This document shows positions 12,701 through 28,060 of a DNA stretch of 64,000 nt, in pieces. The notes beneath the pieces were generated by a model that was not told the DNA's origin, did not search any database, and worked only from the letters and a program-made list of their open reading frames with translations. Origin of the DNA: Doryteuthis pealeii (Eukaryota > Mollusca > Cephalopoda > Myopsida > Loliginidae). Positions within the stretch are counted from its first letter, which is position 1, and each line of letters begins with the position of its first letter. The position numbers and the translations under genes were made by a program. Location: assembly GCA_023376005.1 (NCBI GenBank), contig CM042145.1, positions 102,546,248-102,610,247 on the forward strand, given 5' to 3'.

Positions 12701-13967
12701 ACATTTGAATTCAAATATTTCTACACTTCCTTACACAATGGATAGGCTACTATCCATTATTTAACACGATGGAGAGAGGAGCTGGGCGTAGTAGGAAGTA
12801 GAGGTTATTTAACAATAAGACGTATTGTGTTAGTATGGCATTTAATTCTAAGGCTAACAGTAACAAATAAATGAATTAAAACTTGGTTTAATTATAACAA
12901 TTTTAAAGACAAATAAAACAATGAGTAACAATGTAAAGTCCTTCCAGTGTATAAAGTTGAGTTTGGGAGACTTACCGGTGTGCTGGAGAAGATATCTGGT
13001 ATCTTAGGGTGATTTCTTGGAGAGGATTTCAAGTCGCTGGTCCGGGGTATCTCTGTGATTTTTTGGTATTTTGCGCCAAAACTTCTGGGCTCATCATGTG
13101 ATTGGTATATCCAATCACAGAAAGCCTCTCCCTCACTCAACTCCACACACAGGAATTACCATTTTACTGACCCAACAGACGTATTAAAAAACAACAAATA
13201 TATATTTACCAACCCCACCGCACGAGCAGGATGCGACACAAGGTCAATTTCTTAAGTGGAGTTTAACAGGTTTGAATTCAGAGTTTTCCTTCTCCTAGAC
13301 TTCTTACCTAGCCATGGTTAAAGAGTCCAGTCTGTCCTGCTATTTACCAGTAGCTAGAGGGAGAATTGGATTCATACCTTTCCCAAGGGTATTAGCACCA
13401 ACAGCTTCCTCCAGGAATTGAACTCGCGTTGACGAGTCCATTTCCTACGACTTTAAGCATTAGGCCACCCCCCCCAAAAAAAAAAACAACAAATAAGGTA
13501 CCCAAATATTACACTGAGACTATTACGCTGGTATTATAGATAGGAAACTGATCGTCAAAGACACAGAGTTGTGCAGCTAACTAATGTGAGATTGGTTGCT
13601 GTAAGAATTATCTTTATACAATATGAGTTTCCTAGTAGTTTTTTTCTTTGCTTTCTAAGTATTCGCAGATGTACGCTATAAAATGTCTGTTCAACCATTT
13701 TGTTTTTGTTTACAGAAGAATTTGAACAACTGAAGAATAATAAGTGTACATTTGAAAATCTGGTGACGGCACGATATGATTGGACAGTTCATAAGGTCAG
13801 TGCATACAAGCGTAAAAATCAAAAGAGAGGAGGGGGAGAATAAGAGAGAGACAGAGAGACAGAGAAGAAGAAGAAGAAGAGAATAAGAATAAGAGAGAGA
13901 GAGAAGAAGAAGAAGAAGAAGAAGAAGAAGAAGAAGAAGAAGAAGAAGAGAGAAGAAGAAGAGAGAG

Positions 13968-14017
<50 letters not shown>

Positions 14018-15766
14018 TTCATTTCTTCGAGTTCATTCATTTGGACCATATGACCTTTAGACACCCCTTTTGCTTTGCTGATTCATAAGTACATTTTTCA
14101 TTTACACCGTCAACATCCGTTTGTATGTTAGGGGTTAGGGTTAGGGTTCAAAGCTAAAGGCAAACAGCCAAAAAGATAGACTTCAGAAGTGGAAGGACCA
14201 CTTCCAGAATCTGTTGGGAACCCCTTCGCTAAAATCATAGAAATAATATCCAAACAATCGTAGATAACCAACGAGACATCAGGCTAGGGGACTTCACTAT
14301 GACAGACCTCAACGAAGTCCTAAGAAAACTAAAAAGTAGAAAAGCTGAAGGCTTCGACGAAATACCTCCTGAGGTATGGAAAATGAGGAAATTCAATGAC
14401 ATATTGCTTAGGATATGCAACGCAGTATATAACTAAAATACGATAGAAAAATGGACGAAAGATAGAAAAATGGAAAAGAAGACCTCGGAATTACTAAGAA
14501 CTACAGAGGCATAACTCTTACTGCTATAGCTGCCAACATATATAACGCCCCTCTCCTCAACCACATCCGGCCTGAAATAGAGAAAATCCCGAGAAAAAAC
14601 CAAAACGTGTTCTGCAGAAATCGATCGACAACTTCTCAGATCCTGACTATCCATCGAATCATAGATGGGGTTCGAGTAAATAATCTTGAGGCAACGTTGG
14701 TTTTTGTAGATTTCTCCAAGGCATTTGACTCTATACATAGAGGGAAAATGGAGCAAATACTACTAGCATACGGACTCCCCAAAGAAACAGTTAACGCCAT
14801 AATGATGCTCTACAAAGACACTAAAGCCATGGTACGTTCGCCTGATGGTGACAAAGATTTCTTTAACATAGTTGCTGGAGTCCCACAAGGAGATACATTA
14901 GCACCATACATATTTGTAATATGTCTAGACTATGTACTACGAACATCATTAGATCCCATACAAGAAAAAGGCCTAACATTAAAAAAAGGGCAAGAAGTAG
15001 GCGATACCCTGCACAAACTACTACAGATGAGGACTACGCAGCTGATCTGGCACTTCTTGCAAATACGCCAGCCCAGGCTGAATCCCTGCTACATAGTCTG
15101 GAGAAAGCAGCACGGAACATCGGCCTCTGTGTAAAACAGAATTCATTTGTTTTAAAAAGGAAGGAGGCATCTTTACACTCGACACTAAGCCCCTAAAGCT
15201 GGTAGATCAATTCACATACCTAGGTAGTAATATCTCATCATCAGAAAGCGATGTTAATGCATGCATAGGGAAGGAATGGTCCGCTATAAACAGATTATCA
15301 GTCATATGTAAATCCGATCTCACTGACAAGTTAAAGCGACAATTCTTCCAAGCCGTAGCTGTATCAGTGCTACTGTACGGCTGCACTACTTGGACCTAAC
15401 AAAACGCCTAGAGAATAAGGTCGACGGTAGCTGAACAAAAATGCTACGTGTAATCTTAAACAAATCGCGGAAACAGCTGTATGGCCATTTCCCCCTATAA
15501 CACAAACCATCAGAGTGAGACGAACAAGACATGTCGGAGACTGCTGGAGAAGCAAGGTCGAACACATAAGTGATGTTCTCCTGTGGAAGCCACTACATGG
15601 GAACGCCAGTGTATGCCGTCCAGCAAAGACCTACATCAACCAGCTCTGCGCGGATACTGGAAGCTGCACAGAGGACCTACCAGAGACAATGAATGATAGG
15701 TACGGTTGGCGAGAGATTTTCATGGATATCTGTGCTGCTGGCACTACATGATGATGATGATGATGA

Positions 15767-15803
<37 letters not shown>

Positions 15804-18800
15804 AACACCTCCGCACGAGCAGGATGCGACACAAGGTCAATTTCTTAAGCGGAGTTTATCAGGTTTAAATTCAGAGTTTTCCTTCTCCTAGACCGGTTGC
15901 CTAACCATGGTTAAAGAGCCCAGTCTGCCCTACTATTTACCCATAGCTGGAGGGAGAGTAGGATTCATACCTTTCCCAAGGGTATTAGCACTAAGTGAAA
16001 TGCAATTACCACGTCCAGGATTTGAACTCGGGGCGACGAATCCATTTCCCAAGACTTTAACCATTACACCAAGCGCTTCCTGTAAATATATATATATATT
16101 AGCATAGCACATGTAAAAAATGATTGGATTGTTTACACAAGGATCAGTACTTCTGTCTAGAATCATCATACATGTGCCCTTTGCCCTAGGATTAGAGTGT
16201 ACTATCCATTTACTGGCTGAAAAGTGTAAATAAGGCAGGACTTCCCAAAGTATTCCATATAGACCCCTGTGGGCGAATATAATTTTGGCAGGGCTAAATA
16301 AACCCATGGGATACCACAGGATATGAATTTATTATTTGTCTGAAATTTTTTTTTTTTTGATGAGGCTTGTATTATTTGGATTTTTCGGACCGTTGTCCTC
16401 AACTTTATCCTTATATACTTATATTTATCTTCACCTTTATCTTTATATACTCAACGTTTCGGTCAATGTGCCCTTCGACATTCTTCGGGTGTTCCTTGCC
16501 GGAACTTTCTTGTTGAACTCGGGAGCTCCCAATTACGACATGAAAGCTCCAGAGTTCGACAAGAAGTTCCCGAGTTTGAAGAGACGGTTCCCGAGTTCAA
16601 GAAGGTTCCCAAGTTCAAAAAGAAATACCTGGAGAAGTCCGGAGGGTACATCGCCCGAAACGTCGTGTATATAATAATAAAGATGAGGACAACAGTAAAA
16701 AAAAAAAAAATTAAATCCAAATAATATGAATTTACTTGTGTGCATTTATACAACCCTTTACAACGGAAGAAATAAAAATTGCTGAAACATGTAGATTTGT
16801 TACCAATATCAAAAACTGTAGCAAAATATCCCATAAATAAAAATAAATAAATAACTTTGTCCAACTGTCAATATACGAATGAAAAACATTTATCTTTATT
16901 TCAGATGGATGGTATTTGGTATAATGTGGCAGCCGTTAATTCCGATCCGGGTGAAGTGTTGCACATAACATCTAATCAGGGAATGGGACTGGACATTTTA
17001 ACTTGCGAATCAATGTAAGTGATTTTTGTTGTACTTTTTTTGTAAATGTAGTATAACCAATATGGTGATATGGTGGTTAAGTTGTATAAAAATTAAACAA
17101 GGTGGTTAACGGGTGCAGTGAGAAATGGAGGGATTATGACTTCAAGGAACGAGTTAACAACGATATGAATGCAACAGGTTTTAATACAAATATAATGCAC
17201 ATTAAAAGGGTACAACAAAGAGAAGAAAGTTCATATCTTAGGTCGGACAAGCGACCCGAAGTTTAGTAAGAGTTCATTTAAAGTTAACAGAACCAAAGTA
17301 GGTTATAGCCATATTATTAGTTTAGTGCACAGCTCCGTAAGGTCTTAGCCGTAGTTATTGGTTTGGTTAAGTTTAGGTAGTTTTGGTTACAGCACCGTTC
17401 GAGGTAAGCCGTAATTAATTAGTTGTGGATTTGCAAAATGTTATTCCTGCTAACAACCTTTCGGCTGTAATGGTATCAAGGGGTGAAGCTTGTCCGAGGT
17501 TGCATTTATCTCGTCGGCTCCCTTAGTTGCTTTATCCTGGTGATTAAAGGTAATTACTATCTGCCTTCATGGGTCAAAAGATAGTAATCTCTCTTGAGAA
17601 GTAGAGTATGGAAGAAATCCGTCTGTGGTGTTATTCTGTCCTTATGCCTCATTCGTAGGAAAAGAGAGTGCAAAGCGCTTATATTGTAGACCACGAGGAG
17701 TATTGCTGAAAGCTAGCAGTCATCCAACGGGATGCTGTTAGAAGAGGTGCTAACCCCTTAATGGTAACAACTAAAAAGAGGAAGAAGTAGCCAGTCATGG
17801 CCTTTTATAAAGTTCACCACGTGACTAAAAATGCTAAGGGTGGCTGCTGCTGCTACTGTGCGTCGGTCACACTCGACCACTGTCCCCTAGGGGCTCAGGT
17901 ACTGGTGAAGACCGAAGATGATAAGAAAATAAAATTTCAATAGTTGATAACATAAGTTGATAACAGAAAGCAGATATAACAACTTGGAGTTCCAAAGAAT
18001 ATTATATTATAGTTTTATAAAAGAAAATACTGTGTGTCAATAATTTCAGTTGCAAACAAATTGTTCTGTTTGCACCTATATTGTATTATATGAAATATAA
18101 TAATATAACATGAAATCCACATAACTGAAATCCTTGGTAAATGGTTTAACGTACTTATGCACGGCTCTTCACGTTTTCTCTGCTGATATAGTAGCAGTGA
18201 CAATTTGACGTCCGCTGCCTTCGAGATATTTGTTGGAAAAGAGGAAGATATCTATGTTTTAATTTCTGGTGCCAATAATTGCAGGCCAGTGATTGGTTGG
18301 TCTGAAAAGAGGTATGTCGACCAAGGGAAATAACCCACCTACCTTAGATATATATATATTTCTTTATACCAATGTTGAGGTGATATCGAAAGGTATCGGA
18401 ACTGAAGCTTTAATTTATTTCTAATTTTAGAATTTAAATAAAGATGTGTGCACAGATGAACAAATTATATAATGAAGTGATGATGTCACTACGTCTAGAT
18501 TGCCGTCTAGATGCGTGCACAGTTGAGCAATTTTTATGATAAAGTGATGATATCAAGACGTCTAGATTACTGTCCAGTTGTGTGCACAGCAGAGCAACGT
18601 ATACAATAAAGTGATGATGTCTGGATTACTGACTATAGGGGTGAGTATAGGGGTACAGCTGAGCAACTTGTATAATAAAGTGATGATGACTAGATGTCTA
18701 TATTATTGTCTAGATGTGTACACATCTGAGCAACTTATATTTCAAGTGATGATGTCACGACGTCTAGATCAATGACTAGATATATGCACAACTAAGCAAT

Positions 18801-19966
18801 TTTTTATAATAAAGGGATGATATCTAGACGTCTAGATTACTGTCCAAATGTGTGCACAGCTGAGCAACGTATACAATAAAGTGATTATGTCTAAACGTCT
18901 AGATTACTGTCCAAATGTGTGCACAGCTGAGCAACGTATACAATAAAGTGATTATGTCTAGACGTCTAGATTACCGTCTAGATATGTGCACAGCTAAGCA
19001 ACTTGGTTAATAAAGTGATGATGTCTCGACGTCTAGATTACTGATTAGATAATTGCACAGATTAGCAACTTATATATTAAAACGATGATGTTTAGACGTC
19101 TAGATTACTGGCTTGATGGGTGCATAGCTGACAAACTTGTATAATAAAGTGATGATGTCAAGACGTCTAGATTACTGTCTACATGTAGGTACAGCTGAGT
19201 AACATACAAGAAACTAATATCTAGACATATAGATACCGCTGAGAGAGAGGGGAGTGGGAGAGGGAGGGGGAGAGAGAGGAGAGAGATATGAATAAATTGA
19301 TGTTTCTTATTATATTTTCAGCGACAACAAGTGCGAATGGAATTCGGGAATACGATTGGTCCAATTGTGTGACAAAAAAGCTGACTTCATAAAACACGTG
19401 ATGAGTCCCAACATGACAGCCACCCCAACCTGTAAGTAATTCCCACCTCTGCGTGTCTGCTATACTTTGGGATACTTTTTTGAAAGTCCAGCGCAACTAA
19501 ATTGTGAATTTCACCAAGCTCAACTTTAGTGGATTGCTATTAAAATAATTTCGGCTAACTCAAATTACTAAGGAGAAAAGAAAAGTTGATATTTTTGATA
19601 GAAAAAGTATAAAGTTTGTTACAGAATGTAATTAATAATCGATTATAATAATTTTTATAATAGTCCATGACAGCTGTTTCATGTCCAATACAATTATTCA
19701 AAAAGACCATTTGAATAAGTTGTCCAAGATGATTATAAAGTAACTCCTCTCCCAATTTTAAAAATCTTAGAATTCACTTCTGAATCATTATTTTTACCAA
19801 AAAAAAATGAATATGAAAAGAACACACATAATATGGTGTTTTATTTAAAATTATATATGGTCAACAGCATCGCCCAGCATCTCAGGCCGCTCTGGAATCG
19901 CATCAATTGATCTTCCCAGCAACTGTTGTGGAATGACAGAAATATTTTTCGTATTCCTCCTTCAAA

Positions 19967-20005
<39 letters not shown>

Positions 20006-21132
20006 AGATTAAAAGACAGATTGGTCGGCCCCATCTGCGATTCAAGGATGTCTGCAAGAATGATCTCAGGTGCTTTGGCATTGCCCAATCCAGCTGGGAA
20101 GATTTGGCTTAGGACCGCCCTCGGTGGCGGCAGAATCTCTATAGAGGACTGTTCATGTCAGAAGTCTCCCTGACACAACACCACTAAGAGGTCTAAAAGA
20201 AAGCAGCAGCAACAAAGCATCGGCACATCAACATCTTCAGGGACAGCCTTTAAATGCGAAATCTGTGGTCGAGAATGTTTTTCAAACATCGGACTTCACA
20301 GTCACAGGAGGTGCTGTAACTTCAGGGGCACATAAAAACTTTATTATAGTCTTCCGAGATTGAAATGCCAATGAATGATATATATATATTAGTGAAGTTG
20401 GCGGAGTGACCAATTGTCGGTATCAGCTGAACAGCGAGGGAGTCTATAATTGCATTGTACTGAACCTTCTAAAATTGGTCGACCAGTTTATATACCTTGG
20501 GAGAAATATTTATTCTACTGAAAGTGAATTCATCATTCACAAAGGTAAATCATGGCAGTGTCAGTACTACTGTATACCTGCACCATTTGAACTTTAATTC
20601 GCAAAGGTAAATCATGGGCTATTATTGAGAGGTTAACGACCATATGGAAATATCATCTCTCTGATAAAATAAAACGGGAATTATTCCAAGCTGTGGCTGT
20701 GTCAGTACTACTGTATACCGGCACCATTTGAACTTTAACGAAACATCTGGAGATGGTAACTACACTAGGATGCTGCGTGCTGTTTCGAACAAATTCTGGA
20801 AGCAGCATCCCACGAAACAGCATCTGTACAGCCACTTACCTTCCATCTCACAAACCATCCAAGACATGCTGGGCAGTGAGCACTGCTGGAGAAGAAAAGA
20901 TGAGATCATAAGCAATGTTCTCCATTGGACTCCTACTCATATACGCACTAGTGTTGGTAGGCCAGCAAAAAAACTTACATTCATCAGCTTTGTGCAGACA
21001 CTGGATGCTGTCTAGAGAACTTGCCAAGACCAATGGACGATAGGAACAGATAGCGAGAGGGAGTCAAAGGTACGCCTAGATTTGCAGAACTTTTTTTGGA
21101 GAGAGTCAAGGGAATCCGTGGTGTCCACACGC

Positions 21133-21166
<34 letters not shown>

Positions 21167-21254
21167 GCATTGAACATGGAACAGTTGTTATGGACTATTA
21201 CATAAAAACATTTATTATCATTATTATATTATTATCATTATTACTGTTGTTCTT

Positions 21255-21288
<34 letters not shown>

Positions 21289-21739
21289 AGAGGAGAGAGA
21301 TATAAATAGAGAGATAAATAGATAGATTCGTTATGAATTTGATATATGAAAGAAGGTGTTAGACTTTTTGCAAAACCATGTCTATCTAAAAAATTTAAAA
21401 AAATATCTGCTTTCTGTTTCATCGTGACCTTTATTTTCAATTTCCAGATTTAATGCGAATGGCCTACATCGATGAGATAAGCTTTTTCACCTATGAATGT
21501 CACAGTGAACACCAGGGGCTTTGTGATGACGGCCATCTTGTATTTAAGGTCTACAGCCGAGTGGCAAATCTAAGCAAAAATGTCCTCGAAGAACTTGAAG
21601 AATTTATCCCATTCTTTTGTGTGAATATGTCCAACCTGCAAACAGCAATCAGTTTTCCAACAACAGGTAAGGTCAAATGGAAGAGTCTATAAAACAGGTG
21701 CGCACGCACGCATACACATACACACACACACGCGCGCGC

Positions 21740-21795
<56 letters not shown>

Positions 21796-21883
21796 TTTTA
21801 TGTTTCATCCCGCTCAACTGCCCAGTATTTGAGCACTTTTCAGATTTATGAAAAAACATTTTTGTAATGATCTGTTTATTCCA

Positions 21884-21942
<59 letters not shown>

Positions 21943-22276
21943 AGTGTGTTTGTGTGTGTGTGTATGTGTATGGTGGACTCGATAAATGAGGGTCAACATT
22001 TCCTCCCACGTTGTGCATGCTATCAAGAAGACATTTTATTTGTGTTTTCTCGAGTCTGATACTAGCACAGCATTGCTGCAATCTAAGAAGCCACACTGAC
22101 AGAAAAAAAAATCCCAAAGCGGAAGTTGGATGTTTTTGCTTTAGACTTTGACAGACCTGATCACGATATTTCAATCTATTTTCTTCAAAGCTCTTTAATT
22201 TAGCGAAACATGTTTTACGCCATTCTTTTGTCATTTGGGTCATGTTGAGGCGTTTCAAATTGTCCTTCAATTTATC

Positions 22277-22323
<47 letters not shown>

Positions 22324-22378
22324 AATCATAAATTGAATATAATGATATATATATATATAATTGAGAGAGAGAGAGAGC

Positions 22379-22424
<46 letters not shown>

Positions 22425-22825
22425 ATATTATTTAAGAATGGAAATGAGTAACCTACTCGAGTTTCATCGATAGATTCTTCAGGGTTACTTTTAAATTAAT
22501 CGAGTTTACGATTAATCTTTGGTGTTATAAACATGCCCGTTGGATTTTGTGCCCGTTGGAATGGGACTTAAATTAAAGTCCCATTCCAACGGGCATGTTT
22601 ATAACACCAAAGATTAATCGTAAACTCGATTAATTTAAAAGTAACCCTGAAGAATCTATCGATGAAACTCGAGTAGGTTACTCATTTCCATTCTTAAATA
22701 AATTTATGCTCTACATTGTATTGAGCACTTTGTATTTGTTTTTTCTCAACCTTAACCTCTGGATATTGTGCGCTTCCAACGATCGTTCTTATACCCACCG
22801 GTAAGTTAATACTTATACATATACA

Positions 22826-22860
<35 letters not shown>

Positions 22861-24891
22861 TTTTAATTAAATCTGCTGATATATTAAAGGACAAATGCAA
22901 TATTTTATGATTGTTCGTGCACATTAACCAATACCACTTGTCTAAATAAACAATCAGCTTTTCACTCTTTTCATTTTAACAGACAGTTTCATCGCCAATC
23001 AAACTGATTTTCCGGGTCTCTCCGAATGTGCTGTGGAAAATGTCACCCAAGCAAGTAATTTCAATCAAACCAAGGTTAGTAAAACAGTAATTGCTGACAC
23101 TATATGCAAGTTTAATTAAGTGTGGGGAGTGCGTTAACCATTTCTGAATACAATGCACAGTATGGCCCATGAATATGTACACACCCATTAATATTTTAAA
23201 TAAAAATCAGATAAATTGTCCGATACCGAAGATACAAGTAATTTATCATTTACAGTGGAATATTATACAATAAAAATGTATATTATTGGGTATTATTTAT
23301 TACAAAATTCTTCTGCTTCTGCAGAGGGGTTGGTAAATATATAAATCAATATTATTATACTTTTTACATATTGAACTATTTAGCAATAGCTCTTAAGTAA
23401 ACATATCAAATGTATTAATTGAATTATCATATTGTGGTATATCCACTCGTCTTGCTGGTTACTTTTAAAGGTTGGCAAAAGTGGTCAATAAACTCTATTT
23501 CAAGTTACGGTGATTTTGAACTTTAATTGTATTTGCGCATTATTTGAAATGAAGTTAACAGTTACTAAAAACACATTTTATGATATTTCGGAGTAAATCT
23601 TTTAGTAACAGTTAACTTTATTTCAAATAATGCGCAAGTACAATTTTATGCTAAGAATTTAGTCACTTAAAGTTCAAAATTACCCAAGTTAATTCCGTTT
23701 TTTTTTTTTTTGTCCGAATTTCTTTTATTCTTTACAGATTCTTGGTTACTGGTATGAAATTGCACGTTCCGGTCTCGAAGAAAACACTTTCCAAAATTTG
23801 GTGTCTAGTCCACACTCTGGAGTTGTGTATTTCGCACAGAATTATATAGGATACCTCACTTTTAACTACTTCGGTGCTATGTAAGTAAACAATGTATTTG
23901 CCCTTTCTGACATGTCCTAGTGTTATTGAAAATCTAAGAAGACATTCCACTGCTGAGACAAACCCGCTGATGGCTGATGAGGCCAATACTGCACAGAAAT
24001 ATCCTGCCACACCTTATGCAGATTTGAGAAATATGACTTTCTCAAAAGAACTTATCCCCTCAAAATAATTAAATAATCCATAGAGTAATAATAGACCATG
24101 GAAATTGTTTTTGTGTCTGTAGTAGAGTGCCACACCTACCACCAGGTCCCCACTTTTCCTTAAAAGAAACTATCCCCTCTAAATAATCAAATAATTCTTA
24201 AAGTAGCATTAGACCAAGGAAATTGTTTTTGCGTCTGTAGTGGAGTGCCACACCTACCACCCGCTCCACACTTTTCCGTAAAGATTCAAGCAGTACTACT
24301 CATGCGCTAAGTTGGCGAGGGCCGGTATCGAATCCGGGACTTTGTAATTCCTTGATGGATGCTCTACCGACTGAGCTATTATAATTAAAGTGAAAAATCA
24401 CCTGGATTCAGATATTAGGCCTTTTAATTATAAAAAAGGCACTTGAGTTTGTTGATGAGTCCCATTTAAATAACTTTGCTGATCTAGTGGGAACTGGTGC
24501 TTTTAATCTGATTTGACCTTAAGCAACTGAAATGGACTTAATGGCAAATGCGTCAGCAATGATTAAAAATAAGGGCATTTGATTTTGTTGGTGGGTCCCA
24601 TCTTAATAACAGAATAAGGGAATGCAGCAAACTAGTACAAAAGAAGTACAAGACTAGGGATGACTGGGCGAGAAAGGTCATACACTAGGAATTGTGAAAT
24701 GAATTAAATATTGACCAAACTACAAAATGTTATAAGCACAAACCAGAATCTACCCTACAGAATGAGACTTAAAATTCTCTGAGATTTTGCGATACAAATG
24801 TATCCACTAATTACGACCAGAATACCAGACCATGTATTGATAAGCCAATTAACAAAAAAACAAAAAAACAGAGTAAAAATAGAATGGCCTG

Positions 24892-24924
<33 letters not shown>

Positions 24925-27230
24925 GTCGTGCTAGTAGCATGGATATCCATGACAATCTCTCACCAACCGCTCCTATCAGTCATTGCTCCTGGGAGGTCCT
25001 CTGCACTGCATCCAGTATCCGTGCAGAACTGGTCAATGTATATTTTTGCTGGGCGGCCCACACTGGCGTGTCCATGTGCTGATTTCCACTGTCAACGCCA
25101 CTCATTAGTTCATCCTTGCTTCTCCATCAGTGCCCAGCATGTCTTGTTCGTCTCACTCTGATGGTCCATATACAGATATTAGCTGAAGTACCCATTTACA
25201 CCAGGTAAAAGTTTGAGGCTTATATTGCAAATACGACGAGACTAACAGACCTCAAATATATATGTGTTCCTCATATTGGTAAAAATGAAAACAATTCAGA
25301 AAATAAACTAACACACCGTTTCTTTTCAGTTTATATTCCTTGGAAGAAGGTCTTTGTAGTATTTACCATTATATTCCTTTGTGCGAAGGCTTAGGGTAAT
25401 TTAGGTACAAGCGCCTGGCCAAGTCAACCAATCTCTAAGTTGAAATGCTTGTGTACTACTTTGATATTTCTGGGTTCTAGGAGCCGCTGAGAAAAGTGTC
25501 CTTCCACAAGTGAGGGTGATGATAAAAAGAAAGAGTAGAAAAAAGGAGAGCATGGCGCTTGACCAGAAATTTGAAACCCGGGGGGCCATGTGACCAAAAT
25601 CCCTTGCATTATGGGAAAAATGTAAATTTATATTCTTTATTTCCATTTTTTAAATCATTTTACTTATTTTATTATTATTTTTTAATTCTATATTTCTTAT
25701 TCTATTCCTTATTTCATTTTATTATTTTTTCTATACCACTACAAATACCTTCAGCCCTGTCGGCTGGGGCTTTAGAATACACCGATTGCATCTCTTCATG
25801 GGGGGGTAAGACCCCCCCCCCCAATGAAGATACCTATTGGCCGTAAGTGATGACCGTGATGCTTAAGGATGTAACCTTAGTGGCTGAGCAGCCCATGATA
25901 TGCAACACTCCACTTTGGCCCTTAATTAGGCTAGATGGATAGTCTCGTAGAGGCCCCTTTCGAACAATCGGCTGGTCACTTCAAGCCTTAGCACCTATAT
26001 GATTGTCCCAACCCTATTACCCCTATGGCAAACTCCAACCCATTTTATCATATATGTGCTAGAAGGCGGTGGCTGAGAGTCTTAATGTCCTGGGTATGAT
26101 GTTAAACTCTATGTAATGATGAAGTTCCAATTCTGTAGCTCTGGGGAATGTGAAGTACCCCTTCATCACCATTACTCCCATGTCCACTCTGTCCAGAATG
26201 GTAGTATCTATTAGAGCCCCATGAGAAAAAAATGAGTTTAAAAACCGTGTTTAAAAAATTGAGTTTAAAAAATAAAAATTGAGTACACATGAAGAATGAA
26301 TAAAACAAAATGTTTTCGGCATAAAATAACCCAATAGGGTTGACCTGCTCTAAAATCCAACCAACCAACCAACCAACCAACCAACCACAACAAATACCTT
26401 CAACTTAATTTTTCTAAAAGAATGTCTTTTTTTCATTTTTCTAAACAATTTTTATTTCTTCATTTTTTAATCTATTTTTTCCTCTTTTTTTATTGTCATT
26501 AAAAAAAATTGACACCAAATATTTACAAATTGTCACACCTACCACCAGATCCCTACTTTTCTTCAAAAGAAACTATTCCCTCAAAATAATCAAATAATCC
26601 TTTTGCAATTGACACAAAGAGAGATTCCCACAATAGATAACCTTGCCGACTAGTTAATGAAATTATTGTTTCCCATTTTAGAGGGGACAAATGTGTCTCG
26701 AGTATCTTCGCTGGAAAAACCCGACCACATTGTGATGAACACTTTGACGGAAATTACATTGCTAGAATTCGTGGTACATCTTGGGGTAAGTAACAAATGA
26801 TTTATGCCTTTAGACTAGGTAAGGTCCAAATAACTATAGAGTAGGTTTGCATGTGGGATTGGGCTTAAATAACTGATGCATTATAAAATTCATTAATTGT
26901 TAAATCAATACTGAAAATGTCATTAAAATCGGATAATTACCTAATTTTTGGTAATTTTTTTTCCATACCAAATGTTATGTTAAAATTGTAAACAAGCGCC
27001 TAAAACCATTGAAAAACAGCCAAAATGGCGGATGGCGTCGAAATTGACCAAAACAAATAGTTTTAAATCTTTTAAAAATAAACTGCATATGTAATTATAT
27101 TTTTCTTTTTTTAATGATGGTTATTATGCTACTACTTATCGATTTAGACAAAGTTTAACCTTAAATAATAGATTTAATTATTCTTAATTCGCTTTTAAAA
27201 CTCGTAGTATCTGATTTTTTCTGCCAGTCC

Positions 27231-27275
<45 letters not shown>

Positions 27276-28020
27276 TTATTTTGTGCGTGTTGCTAATTTC
27301 TTTTCTAGAACCCCATTATATGTGGTTTATGGGGTTACAAGAGGTTTTAGGTTTTAGATTTAAGAGGTTTAGTTGTGGTTATTCTCAGTGTGTGTTCTTT
27401 GGCTTCCCTTTTTACACCATCTTATTTGGTGGTTGCGCTGAAAAGGAAGGAATTCAAGGAAGGAAAAAGAAAGAGACAAAGACACCATGTTGGCAAGGAA
27501 ATTTCTCTCTGGTCAGTAGTGGTGTCTTGTCCCAGACAAGTTTGAATGGGTGAGAGATTCTTTTGAGGGTCAGAAGTGGGTCCTTTTTTTCACACATGCA
27601 TAGAGGGAGAGAAATTTGATGCATACCTTTCTCAAGAGTATGAATGATATGTGAAACGCAAATAACCTCGTCCGGGATTTAAACTCGGGTAAGTGAGTCC
27701 ATTTCCTACGACTTTTACCATTACATCACGCGCTTCCAGCCCAGCATATATAGGCACACATAATTTCGTATCGATACAATCCCATATACATATATATATA
27801 TATATATATAATCCAAAGATCAGGAGATTAAATCTTCCTTATGACGTAGTACTTTTTAAAAATGTCATAGTTTGCAGAGCTCAATGTCAGAGTCACAGAC
27901 CAAAATTATATCAGTAAAAAAATAATGGAAAATTTAGATTTTTTAGCATCATAGCCTATTTCAAGGAGCTTAGAGAAAGTGTCTAGTCCTTTCCATCTTC
28001 AGATGCAAAAATGTTTTTAA

Positions 28021-28060
<40 letters not shown>

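Noticed and set aside
14126..14147. Telomere-like GGGTTAGGGTTAGGG
   Set aside because: Only about three units inside a LINE copy, so too short to be an interstitial telomere of note.
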